Assembly: GCA_022393335.1 (NCBI GenBank)
Contig: JAJEKB010000877.1
Location: forward strand, 17,526-81,525
Direction: 5' to 3'
DNA: 64,000 nt
DNA from: Macrotrachela quadricornifera
Taxonomy: Eukaryota > Rotifera > Eurotatoria > Philodinida > Philodinidae
The notes under the pieces are model-generated. The model was not told where the DNA came from, did not search any database, and saw nothing but the letters and a program-made list of their open reading frames with translations. Below, one piece after another: positions 1-20,800 of the stretch. The first letter of the stretch is position 1; every line of letters starts with the position of its first letter. Both the position numbers and the translations under genes were made by a program.

Positions 1-8725
<8,725 letters not shown>

Positions 8726-9210
8726 TATAAGCTACATTTGTATTCTTGTTTTTGTTTTTGTTTTTAACTATCAAATGTCCATATTAAATCTAATCTTGTA
8801 AAAAGAACGTTAACAGTGAATCATATATATATTTTTTTTGTTTCCTAAAAAAAGAAGCCATTTGAGGCGTTTTGGGTGATCTCGAGTGTTTGTTTTCTCT
8901 ATTCAATCCAGCAGATGTTTTGTTTTGTTTAATTTAATCCCGCGGTTATTTACTGTGCAATTTTTGTTTTTCTTAAATATTCCTTTTGGCTTATCAGGAA
9001 ACTCAAAAAGAAGTAGTATTATTGTATATAATTTATATGTGTGTGTTTGTATATATATATATTTATGTATGTGTTTGTGTATAACTTGATTAACTCAGCC
9101 AGGCATTTCCTTATACGTACAGTCTTTTTTTTGTTTCCTTTTAAAGACTGATTTTTTTATACAAGCAAATAAAGTAGATATTTGGTTATTTTTCTTTTTC
9201 AGATATAAAT
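8726..9210 (+). other. ZYG11 3' UTR and SNRPE 5' region
   Basis: Non-coding, T-rich, with a TG/TA microsatellite-like stretch near 9035-9080. Just before the SNRPE start codon, tttctttttcag ends at 9202, eight bases before ATG. This is a good splice acceptor, either for a 5' UTR intron or for spliced-leader trans-splicing. Confidence 0.5.
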
Positions 9211-9507
9211 ATGACTACACGAGGTCCACAAACTAAAGTACAAAAAGTTATGGTTCAACCTATTAACTTAATATTTCGATATTTACAAAATCGATCACGT
9301 ATACAAGTTTGGTTATATGAACAAACAGCAACACGTATTGAAGGTTATATTATTGGTTTTGATGAATATATGAATCTTGTTTTGGATGATGCTGAAGAAA
9401 TTTTATTAAAAAAAAATCAACGAAAAACTATTGGAAGAATTTTACTTAAAGGTGATAATATTAGTTTAATTCAACAAATACAATCAACAGGAACACAAAC
9501 TAAATGA
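9211..9507 (+). CDS. SNRPE: Small nuclear ribonucleoprotein E (Sm core protein)
   Basis: 98-residue protein, against 92 in human SmE. SmE is part of the heptameric Sm ring on U1, U2, U4 and U5 snRNAs, needed for pre-mRNA splicing; it is assembled in the cytoplasm and acts in the nucleus. Near-identity to animal SmE is visible: [20 protein letters not shown], then IQVWLYEQ, then [18 protein letters not shown] (Sm1 motif), and [15 protein letters not shown] (Sm2 motif with the RNA-contacting RG/KGDN). The gene is intronless. The start is fixed by the first ATG after an acceptor-like tttttcag. Only the N-terminal ten residues and the C-terminal tail (QSTGTQTK) diverge from vertebrates. Confidence 0.97.
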   Translation: MTTRGPQTKVQKVMVQPINLIFRYLQNRSRIQVWLYEQTATRIEGYIIGFDEYMNLVLDDAEEILLKKNQRKTIGRILLKGDNISLIQQIQSTGTQTK

Positions 9508-9528
9508 AATCATTCTGTAATCTAGAAC

Positions 9529-9534
9529 AATAAA
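9529..9534 (+). terminator. Polyadenylation signal of SNRPE
   Basis: AATAAA 22 bases after the SNRPE stop codon, followed by a T-rich stretch; it implies a very short 3' UTR. Confidence 0.6.
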
Positions 9535-10181
9535 ATTTACTGTCTATGAAGACATTTTTCTTTTCTTTCTTGGTCTCTTTTTTTTTTCTTGTTGTATTTA
9601 ATCAAGGAGAATAAATATGTTTGTTATTGTTATCATTGTTATCACGTTAGTCTTTTTTTTTTTTTTGAATAGTATATGATTAAAATAGAAGTCTTTAATC
9701 GGTGGGTAAAACTAGATAAAAGAATAGAGAATTTGTTGAATAATGAATATTATTTCTTGAAGGTAGGCTTTATCTTTTTGTTTTGCTAGAAGCTTATAAA
9801 AATGATGAATTACTATTTTTAATCATTAATGTCATTTGAAATACTGCATCAAATTATGTTAAGATTATAAAATATTTTACAACATATGTTATCAGTTATA
9901 ACCTCTATGAATATAGGCTAAAAGGTTGTTATACGATATTTTATTTCTAAAAATGTTAAATAAAATATAATATAGTGAGTTTGGATTATTATATAGTAAG
10001 TATTTATTAACAAGTTCGATAAATATATGAAAAATTATTAAATGTTGTACTTTCTATCATAAAAAAGAAAGTGACATATTTATGTCTAAAAATGAATTGA
10101 GACTATATTAATCATTCATTTTATATTTATTTTAGGAATATAGTTTTATTTTGTTGAAATAAATTGAGTAAATAAAATATT
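9535..10181 (+). other. Intergenic region between SNRPE and the MBOAT gene
   Basis: AT-rich with T runs; no ORF of note. tttattttagg near 10130-10137 could be a 5' UTR splice or trans-splice acceptor for the MBOAT gene. Confidence 0.45.
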
Positions 10182-12868
10182 ATGGATCAACGTGCAGGTA
10201 ATGAAAATGATTCAACATATCAAGGTTTACATATTTTCCAATCCATTGCTAATATGGTTGGTCTACCAATTGATCAATTTAATTTTCTCCTATCTCAAAT
10301 ATTAGCATTAATTTTTGCCATAATTTTTCGACGTTTTCTACCACCTAAACCAAGCAATAGATTTGCACGATATTCAATTGGTAGGATACCTTTGTTTTTT
10401 TTTCAATTATATAACAAATTTTAAATAAGTATATAGATAATCTTTTAAGGATATCTCAAGATTAATTATGAAATAAATTAAAATGTAGATAGATAAAAAG
10501 AAATTTTTATTTCAATATATAATATTGATTAGAGATCTTGACTGAAATACTCGAAAGATACAGACGAAATTTGCTAATTGTTATTATTAGAAATAACATT
10601 CTTACTAATAGAAAATCTTTGTCATGTAAAAAATTAGATAATATTTATTAATTTTAGAGAGTCTTCTTGGTATTGTTATTTGTTATTTCTGTTTCGGTTC
10701 ACAAATATGGCATCTTATTACTCAATCATCTGTTGTATATTTAATGCTTCATATAATTCCTCCTAAATATTCATATATTGTTATATTCATATTTTGTATG
10801 TTTTATTTGAGTGCTGGTAAATCATAATTTTATTAAAATAATAAGTTTTTGGTTGTTTTCTTTTTATTAAAAGTTAATATTCATCGTTTAATATATGATT
10901 ATGGAAATTATACAATTGATATTAGTGGATCATTAATGATAAATACTCAAAAATTAACAGCACTTGCATTTGCATTCTATGATGGTTATCGTTCAAAACA
11001 ACAAACTAAAAATAGAAAATCCGATAATAATAAAGAACATTCAATATTAAATGAAGATCAAGAACAACAAAAAATTGTTGATATACCAACTCCTATTGTT
11101 TATATTAGTTATATTTTTTTTTTTCATGGAATATGTGTTGGTCCATTATGTTTTTTTAAAGATTATTGTAATTTTATTGAAGGACATAATGTACTGGTTA
11201 TACCAGTAGATAAAACAACGAATGAATTATCTGATAAGCAAAATTCAGTAAAAATACAAAAACCATCTGTATTTTGGCCAGTTGTAACAAAAATTGCACA
11301 ATGTGTTATTTGGGCTTATATACTTATAGTTTATACACCATACTATCGAGTAGAATATAATTTAAGTAAAGAAATGATAAATTCTTCATTTTTTAAACGA
11401 GCTTTTTTTCTTGCATTTTCAATGTTTTGTGCTCGAGTAAAGTATGTATTTATAAATAAAAATTATTTTTTATTATTATTTTGTTTTTTTTTTCTTAGAT
11501 ATTATTTTGCATTTATTTTATCAGAAGCTATTAATAATGCAGCTGGTCTTGGTTTTAATGGTTATGATAAACATGGTTTACCAAAATGGGATCTTTTAAC
11601 AAATGTTAAACCACTTGAATTAGAATTAGCAACAAGTTTAAAAGTTATCATAGATGCATGGAATATGCGTAAGAATGAATAAATAGAATTTGATTTATTT
11701 CATTGAATATTGTGATATATACTTTTTCTTTTTATTATGTAAATATAGAAACATCTGTATGGCTTCGTCGTGTTTGTTATGATCGAATACAAAAAGGTCG
11801 AACATTAGGTGTATTTGTTTTATCGGCACTTTGGGTAAGAAAAGAGAGATTTCGAAAAAAGACTATTAAGTATCATCTTATAAGATTTGATTACAAGGTT
11901 AATTTCAAAAGTCTTTCTATTGTTATTTTAAATATCACAAAATGAATAAAAGTTTGAATAACTAAAAGGATCTGTTTTTATTATTATTCGTGATTTCTTT
12001 TTTTCATTGTAACCAATGTTAAATGGTAGACATAAGTACTACATTATTGGCCTTTGTACTTCAATTAGAGAATGTCTCATATTAAATGCATACAAAAAAA
12101 AAAAGAAAGTTTTGAAATTAAAACACTTTTTTTTTCATTAATTATTCATAGAAATTTTATTTATGATAGATTAAAAATCGTTTAATTGTATTTAATACAC
12201 AATTCTTATCTAGAAATAATACTATTTTATATGTATGTAAATCAATTCAATATTTAAATAAATAAATGTCAATTTAATGTGTAGAGTTCAAGGTAAAAAT
12301 TTAACATTTTTGCATGTTTTTATTCTATATAATTAATACTATTCAACTTTTAAACTTAATAATATATTTAATATAACATTCATATTTTATTTTTAATTAA
12401 AAAACAACCTTTTTTTGTACATATTTCTCATGGGATTGAGAATAAGAATACTTGTAATTATCTTTATATTTATTTATATTAATACTCTATCATAGAATTT
12501 GATTATATTATTAAAAAATAATTTCAATTGTTTTGTTTTAGCATGGTTTTTATCCGGGTTATTATGTATGTTTTATCTCAGGAGCATTTCAAACTTATGC
12601 TGGTCGTGGTATTCGACGACAAATTCGTCCATATTTTCAAAAGAATCAAACTAGAAAATATATATATGCATGTCTTACATGGTTAGGTGCTCATATTGGA
12701 TTATGTTTTAGTACAGCACCATTTGTTTTATTAGAAATTCGAAAAGTTTGGTATTTTTATAAAACATGGTATTTTGTTGTACCAATCATATCGATTCTAC
12801 TTGCATTAACATTAAATGGTGCAAGTTCAAAATCTAAAAAATCAAGGAAACTATCAAAATCACATTGA
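10182..12868 (+). CDS. MBOAT2: MBOAT1/2-type lysophospholipid acyltransferase
   Basis: Multi-pass ER membrane O-acyltransferase, predicted to reacylate lysophospholipids in the Lands cycle. Exons: 10182-10380, 10658-10816, 10874-11441, 11499-11668, 11749-11834, 12542-12868; 502 residues, against about 520 in human MBOAT2. Family signatures in order: LPIDQFNFLLSQILAL near the N-terminus, IYDYGNYTIDISG, GPLCFFKDYCNFIEGH, KYYFAFILSEAINNAAGLGF, then WDLLTNV, the AWNM/TSVWLRRVCYDR segment, and ALW|HGFYPGYY. The His of this last motif is the conserved MBOAT catalytic histidine; a 707-nt intron falls between W and H. The Lys/Ser-rich tail has no clear KKXX signal. MBOAT1 and MBOAT2 cannot be separated by eye. 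Confidence 0.9.
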
Positions 12869-13853
12869 CAGTGTTATTTTTCTTTTAAATAAAAATATTT
12901 TTTTCGTATTGATATGATAGTCTATTTCTAAAAAGACTCTATCTTTTTCTTTTTTAGTCATTGTTATAGTCATTGATATAATATTTCAATAGAATCATAA
13001 AAGTAGAAAAGTTTATCATTGGATTGAGATGTTCATCAGATATTGTATGAAGGTGTTATGGCATACATCCTGTATATTTGTGCATGCGTGCGAGAAAAGA
13101 TCGTACGTGTTTTTTCAAAAGTTGTCTGTTTTATTTCCTCTCTTGATATATCTCATGATGAAGGTTATTCATGTAGATCTACACCTCGAGTGAGTGTGAA
13201 AAAGAAAAAAAGATGAATAAAAAAATAAAAAAAAGAATTTTTTTCTCTCTCTCTCTCTTCTTATCATCATTATTGTTAATGATTGAAGTTGCGTAATAAT
13301 ACTGATCATCATTGACTAAGTGTAAAAACTTCATCATAAATATATACAAACATTCAAAGATCATCGATCAATATTGTTATAACAGGTCAAAATCATGATT
13401 AAATGAACTTTAATATTTGAATAAAACTTGCATGATAATCGAGGGGTAATAATAGCATAATGGCACGTCCATTGTATGCGTTACAGGAATGTATATTTAG
13501 TTGATCCTGAAAATCATGTTTTTTCTTCTCGTACGATAAAACGAAACAAAAAGAAAAAAAGAAAAAAAAAAGGGAACATAGCAATGTTGATTCTTGATAT
13601 CCCGAGAGATTCAAAGAAGCAAGTAAAAAGACCGTCGAAGCTGGCCGTAGTATTTCATTTTCTTCTCTCTCTCTCTCCCCCTTTGCCTATGATGCTGATG
13701 CATTCTCACGAGTCAGTACGAAGAATTTTTCTTGTGCTCTTGTTTTTTTTTTCTCTTATGCAAATATGTTTCCATCATCAGAGAGAAAGAGAGAAGTAGT
13801 ATCACTTTAATCATATTCACTCACGGTAGTTAGTAATAGTAATGTTGCTAGTG

Positions 13854-13888
<35 letters not shown>

Positions 13889-14869
13889 ACAGTCAAAGAA
13901 AAAAAGAAAAGATATTGCAATGATAAAAAACAGAATTCATTATGAGAACAAATAGAATCCGTCATTCAATTGAGCATATAACTATCAACAATCACACGAA
14001 CAAAATCTATCGATCTTTTAATTCTTTTTTAATAAAATTGAACAAAATTATTGGTTAATATGGAATAGATTTATGGTAAGTTTTTCTTTATTATAGTTCA
14101 AATTTCAGTAGCATAAAAAAAATGAGTAACAACACTAAACACACGCATATATATGTGCTAGAATATAAAGTAATCGGATCTGTACAAAATAAACCTTCAC
14201 TATTATTGAGTCAATAACGAACACACACGCACGGATTATTACTTCAAGTGAATTTCTATCTTCGGATGAGTTAATTATTCTTTTTCTCTTTTTTGACATG
14301 AGGTTTCAAATCTCTAGTCAGTTTTCTGGCTTTTTTTCTTACTTATCATTGTTGATATTTGACAAGAGATTAGTTTTTCTTTCAAGCTTCATCATCATCT
14401 ACTTTTTTTTGCTGTCTTCACACTATCGAACAGTTTGATGACCTTCATCCTCATGTTGCACATCTGTTGCTACAGTATAACAAAATTATCATCACGAATC
14501 AATATGCAATAGTTCTAAATGATAAGTGTATGTGCAACTTCTTTTTCTTTATTTTTTCTATAAATATATGTTATGGATATCGAGTACTTCTCTTTTGTTA
14601 TAATGGTTATACTGTCATCACTCGTTTCATTTGTACATCTATGCGCTCGTTCGTGAAACATACCATTGTGACAAGTAAAACGAACAAGGGTGCGCGTGCA
14701 TATAAATACTGTTGACAACAAGAGAAAAAGATAGACAGTAATAGCCGATAATAAATAGCAAAACTATAGATTGTTACTTACCATGGAGCAAGGGCCGAAA
14801 CCAGCATACTTCTCTTTCTCTCTCCCTCTCTCTCTCTCCCCTTCTCCGTTATATCGTTCTCTAAAAAAA
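12869..14869 (+). other. Non-coding region upstream of muscleblind, part 1
   Basis: MBOAT 3' UTR (AATAAA near 12885), then AT-rich DNA with CT/GA and A-rich low-complexity runs. ORFs here, such as 13476-13799, are low-complexity artefacts. No gene is recognised; promoter or regulatory DNA for the downstream muscleblind gene is plausible. Confidence 0.45.
13857..13884. repeat. (AG)n microsatellite
   Basis: An uninterrupted run of about 14 AG dinucleotides. Similar CT-rich tracts occur at about 13660 and 14810-14840. Confidence 0.9.
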
Positions 14870-15590
14870 AACAGCTGCACCGGCGACTTATAGTGGCGGT
14901 GGGCGCGACGCCATACATAGAGAAATAGAACAGAGTAAGAGAAAAAAAGAGAATCTCATTTTTTTATATGCTCGTTGCCGTTTATACGTGTGTGTGCGTG
15001 GTTGTCAGCAGCAGCAGCAGCAATAGAAGACAGTAAAGGAAGAGAGAAGAAAAAAGTTATTTCATCAAAAGTGGCATCAAGCTACTACCGCCATCATGTC
15101 ATCTATCGATCCGTAACTTGTACAAATCAAACTTTAGTATTAAAACAAAAAAAATAAAATAAAGAAATTCGTTTATTAAACGTCTTCTGAAAGAAGGTCA
15201 TAAACTATTGTAGACAGGTAAGGAAGAAGAAAAAAAACCTTCGGATATTATTATTTCATCATATATACACACGTATGTATATATATATATATATACATAT
15301 TACCTTCGCATATCTTTTATTTTTTTCTGTCCGCGTGTGTATTCATGATTCGTCATTGATGATTAAAACCGTGAAGCTAAACATGTATGAGTATATATGT
15401 TTATGTGAAAGCATCTTTTTAGACCATAAAAAAAGAAAAAGAAAATGAGAAGAAAAAACATTACACATACATTTATTGTTCGAATAACATTGAGCAATAG
15501 ATAAAAAAAAGAAAGAAAACATGTACACACGTATGTGATATAACGATTACTGACAGCTGTTCGATGAAGGTAAGATTTGTATTTTACAGG
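14870..15590 (+). promoter_or_regulatory. Candidate promoter and 5' UTR exon(s) of muscleblind
   Basis: A GC-rich patch in otherwise AT-rich DNA (ggcggtgggcgcgacgcc near 14894-14911) is followed by a (CAG)n stretch at about 15006-15021. Three strong donor-like sites follow: gacag|gtaagg (exon end 15217), gaag|gtaaga (15569) and acag|gtgagt (15589). The first muscleblind coding exon has an acceptor-like tttcag ending at 17820, so one or more non-coding 5' exons spliced into it are plausible. This is inference from splice-site strength and base composition only. Confidence 0.35.
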
Positions 15591-17811
15591 TGAGTTCATT
15601 CAATTTTGTTTGCTTAGTATTTAATTAAATTTCCTTTTTCTTTTTTTTTTTACATAAATTATTAAAAACTTTTTTCCTTTAACATAATGTGATCTATAAA
15701 ATTAGTATATACATATTACTTTAGTAATTGAGAAAAATCATCATATCAACTGTCTATTTCTTTCTTCCTGTTATATGTCAGTCGTCTAACCTTGCCTATG
15801 TATCATTGTCATTGCTTGTTTTGTTGCATATTTTTTTGTGTTCATTACTCATCTGTCGTCTATATTAATTCCATCCATCAACTCTTTCTATTTTTTTTTC
15901 TAGCACATATGAGAATAATGACAGTGATATAAACAACATTTAATAAAAAAAAAGAAAAAGAAAGCAAGAAGTAGAAAATAAGAAATAAAATATTGTTCAA
16001 TGAACCAATATATCAAGTTCTAAGCACGCATAGAGAACTTCATAAAATAACACCATTCTTTTGTTTTCTTTTTTTACTTTTATCTTTCATTTGTATGTCT
16101 ACTACTTTCTCTTTTTTTTATATGTATAAATGTTTGCGATAATCGAACATGAAGTAATTTTAACATTTTGACATTATTCTACCGATGAAAAAAGAAGAAA
16201 AAAAAGAAAGAGAGAGAGAGAGAAAGAAAAGTACACGCGCAAATATCAATTGTGAAGCTGCAAGAAAAAAAAATGATGGTAATTCTCTTACACATACACA
16301 TACAATATAGTGATGTTACGTCGATAGCAAGGAACTTGGGGCGTCGACGACGTTATTCTTTACTCGTCTCTCTCTCTCTTTTCTGTTATTCGGGTAGTGG
16401 TGTATTTGACACATGAGTGTGAGTAGTTGTGCTCTTCTTTCTTTTCTCTTCATCTTATGTCGATGGAATGAAAAGAAGAAAAGAAGTAAATGAGTCCTTG
16501 TTAAGTTGAGCAACTTATATAACAATGATCATTGATCAATGTTCATGTTAATCATATTTTATAGTTTATTTTCATCAAAATTATACATCATTATTATGTT
16601 AAATCTATTTGTTTAAAATAATTCGTATTATTTTTCTTTTTTTCAATATGATAACAACAAATAGATATCAATGTTATATTAAAACCATATCCGATTACCG
16701 CTTATATGAGTACAATCTTATATAAATATTTCCACTTTTATTATTCTAAATGTATAAGAAAAGAAAGAACCTTCAGCAGTATCCATATCTATACATCTCA
16801 TCACCCGCCTACAGAAGTAGGCGCACATGTCCATTGATAGAAAATTAAAACAATAGAGATATAGATATATCGACCTTGTATTCGATATAGTACTTGTTCT
16901 TGACAATGTACAAAAAAACTTAACGGCAAGTTCTATATTTAGATACAATAGTTGTTAGTTCGTATACTAATTTATATGTGAGAAAGATATTAAAAAGAAA
17001 ATAAATGAGAATATGTTGATGTTTTAAGAAAAGTGAGATGTATGCGTGCGTTCAACAGAACACACTATACGCATGATTTATAGTGCGCAATGCGTGAATG
17101 AAATAGATGATCAGTAATAGAACTTTCAAAAAAAAAAAAGACGAATGAGTAGCATGTCAAATAAAAAAACATAAAGGAAAATAAAATAAGAAAAGTAAAT
17201 AGGAATTGTTTTTTTTTATTAAGAAAATCATGAAATATATTTTATAGGTTTGTTATTTTGAGGTTTCTATTATTCTAACAATTATTCATTATGCATCATA
17301 TGATTCTATTTCATTATCCCTTTACTATCGACATCATTAGTTTCACGTTTGTGACAAACTTTGATATTGATCAAATTACACTATTATTCTAGAATTGCCT
17401 GTTTGTCACTCGTACCATAATATTCTTTTCTTCTTATTCGTTTTTGTTTTTGTTCTTATAGTGCTTAATAGACTATAAAATGTCAATTACTTTCGACATC
17501 CGTCTTAGCTTTGCTATTTCACTATATGTATACATATATATGCCTGTGCATGATGGTAGATTACTAATAGACTTCATCAAGGTAGCATCGGTTGGTTTGT
17601 CCTTGTTTGTCAATTCTCGTTTTCATTCCTTTTTTTGACAACATATTATATATACATATATATGTACAAATATATTTCTAGATGTTATATGACATTAAAC
17701 AAAACTATTTTCATAAAATATGTATTAAACTCATTTATACACAATGAGGTTTCGACGATAATTTATAAACAGTGCCATACATTTATATCTGACAAACAGT
17801 GAACCTTGTAC
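15591..17811 (+). other. Probable first intron or promoter region of muscleblind
   Basis: AT-rich, with scattered TA repeats and A/T runs. ORFs at 16316-16525 and 16718-16948 (minus) have no protein-like features. No gene is seen. Confidence 0.4.
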
Positions 17812-20800
17812 ATGTCTTTCAGTTTTACTACAACAACCGTTGATCCTCACGGTACTCATCATTCGTCATCGAACAGTATGCATCATCAACAATTTCTATC
17901 ACCATTAACTGGTTCTTCATCATCTTCAACTGGTGGATCACCAACAACAGCCGCACAAGTTCAAGCGGCTGCTGTTGCTGCTCAAGCAGCTGCTAATATG
18001 CCATTATTAACATCAATAGCTAATGTTAAAGATTCACGTTGGCTTACACTTGAAGTATGTCGAGAATATCAACGTGGAAAATGTACGAGATCTGAACAAG
18101 AATGTAAATTTGCCCATCCACCAACACATGTTGAAGTCAATAGTGGCAAAGTTATTGCTTGTTTTGATTCACTTAAAGTATGTAAATAATATATTAAATA
18201 TTTAATATCTCGTTTTTATTCACTAATAATTGAAATAATCATAAATTCAATCTATTAAAAGAAGTGTATGATTATTTTTTCTTTTTACTTCTTAAGAATC
18301 CTTATAAAACATAAGATATTAAGTATAAAAAAAAAAAAAACTCATTAAAAAAATTGTTTCATTATAAGAATTAGTTTTACAATAAGGACATCTATCTCGT
18401 TGTTAGTTCAGTGATTAAAATCAGAAAAAAAAGAGAGAAAGATCGACCGTTGATTGTTTATTCTGTTTATCTTGTTCATTCATTCACGAGAGCTATTCTA
18501 TTTGAACATCGTTGAATATAACGACCTTTAATATGAGTAGATATGATATATATACATATGTATATACATATACGAAGAAAAGAGAGTGTGAGAGAGAGAT
18601 GATTTAAAAATCAACGTTTATTCATTTTTTTTTAATATTACGTACGAGTGAGAGGACAGATGAGAATGACAAAGTAAAGGTTTTATATTAGTTATCGAAG
18701 GCGAGAAAAAAAAGAAGCGAATAGAAACATCTATCTTTTTGAATTATCATCATTATGATTCAAAACTAAGTGAAAAAAAAGACATGAGATGAGTCTTGAG
18801 CAAGTAAGTTTGAGAAGAAAAAAAACTTGAAGAACTTTTCTTATCTTAAGTATACAAACATATTTAAACTCTTATTTTATATCATAAGACTATTAACGAT
18901 GAGTAGCAACAATTCTCCACAGTCAACAAAACCTTCTGTATGCATTTATTTTATCATGATAATTTTATTAAATTAATTTGAAATTTTTTATTTAATATTT
19001 TTATTTCTTATTATCTTTATTAGGGTAAATGCAATCGTACCAATCCACCGTGTAAATATCTTCATCCACCACAACATTTACGTGACATTTTACTTCAAAA
19101 CGGACGCAATAATCTTATACTTCGTAGTATTGGTAAAAATTTAAAAAAAAAACCTTTTTTTAATTTCTATTAAATTATGTTATTTTTTAAAGCTATGAAT
19201 ATCGCTGCTAATCAAGCTATTTATCCACCAACAGCAACTCATTTACAATATCCAAATGGTGCTATTATTCAAAATCCTTTACAACAACATCCTTCAATCG
19301 TAATAAAATTTTATTTTGTTTTTTTTGTAAGAAAAAATAATCATTTTATTTTTTTAAGGCGTCCTATCCTCATATGGGTCCGGCCGGCCCGGCTCAATCA
19401 ACATTATTATTTAATTCGGCTGGTCAAGCTTTTAGCATTCCTTTACATGCAGCTCATTTACAACAAATACCACACAATACAACTACAGCTATGTATGGTC
19501 CAGATGGTACGCAATATTTTCAACCGGTGACACAAATAACAACTCAACCAACTGGACCAAAAATAACACGTACTGATCGTCTTGAAGTATGTTTTCTAGA
19601 AAAAATAAAACACTTATTTTTTTCTGATTATTCCCACTATTCTTTTTTAATCCTCTTATTAAAATAGTGGTAAGTGAGTTTTATAAATGTCTATCTAGCA
19701 GCAAGGCGCGCAAAAACTATATTCATATAATTGCTCCATCTGCACGCTGAAGCAGCTAGTACAGAAAAATCTAGAGTTTATTATTAAACAGCAAACTAGT
19801 CGGTTAGTAAAACAGTTATCTTCCCTGCCATATTCTTTTGAGCTCTGAGCTCTTGTTTTTTTTTATATTCACTAATCTGCTCTGAGCCGTTCTCGTATCG
19901 CCATTGTTGCTGCTCTATTACTATAAATAAAAAAACAAACCAACCAAAATTGGGAGCATGTATCTCGCTCATAGATAAATATATGTAAATATATATATAT
20001 ACATATTTATATTCACGTTGCGCGCTCTCGTGCAGCTTTTTTTTCCTTATTTATTCTGCTGCTCGATTTTCTATTTCAAAATATGGTTATGGTGACAGCA
20101 GAAAATCAAACAAAATTTTCAATTCTATAGGTTTATTCGAATACAAATTCCAATCATGATGCTATAAAGGTTTGTTATTATATTTATATAGACATGGAAT
20201 ATCTGTATTTTATATATGTATGCTTGTCTTTTCATATGACATACTTCATTATTTTCCTTTCCCTTTATTCACATTTCTTATACTAAACTGATATGTATCC
20301 CATTTAGTCTTACCTTGAACTTGACACATTATATGTAAGTGATAAGATCGTTAATTTTTACAAAAAATAAATTGAGGGCAGCTTATTCTTTGAAAATAGT
20401 AGTTATGGTCACTACCCTGCACATATTCTTTTTAACATTTATGTGTGTCTGTGTGTTTGAATATTTATGTTGTTTTCTTTATACTTAGTATCTATGCATT
20501 ACACGACTAGTTTCTTTATCCTCTTTGCTTATTGCTTGCTTCTCTAGTTATTATTTCTTTATATACATATATATATATATATTCTTTCGCATGTTTTGTG
20601 CATTCTTTTGTTCAGCTTGTATTGGTTTTATTTGTAGGTATGTTCTGATTTTCAGCTTGGACAATGTTTGTATACATTAGAAACATGTCAATATGCACAT
20701 CCACCAGCACATTGTCCACTTGATGCAGATGGTCTTGTGACTGTTTGTGTTGATTATGTTAAAGGAAAATGTGCTCGTGAAACATGCAAATATTTTCATC

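Noticed and set aside
13476..13799. 107-codon ORF on plus
   Set aside because: Built from A-rich and CT-rich low-complexity sequence; no domain and no splice context.
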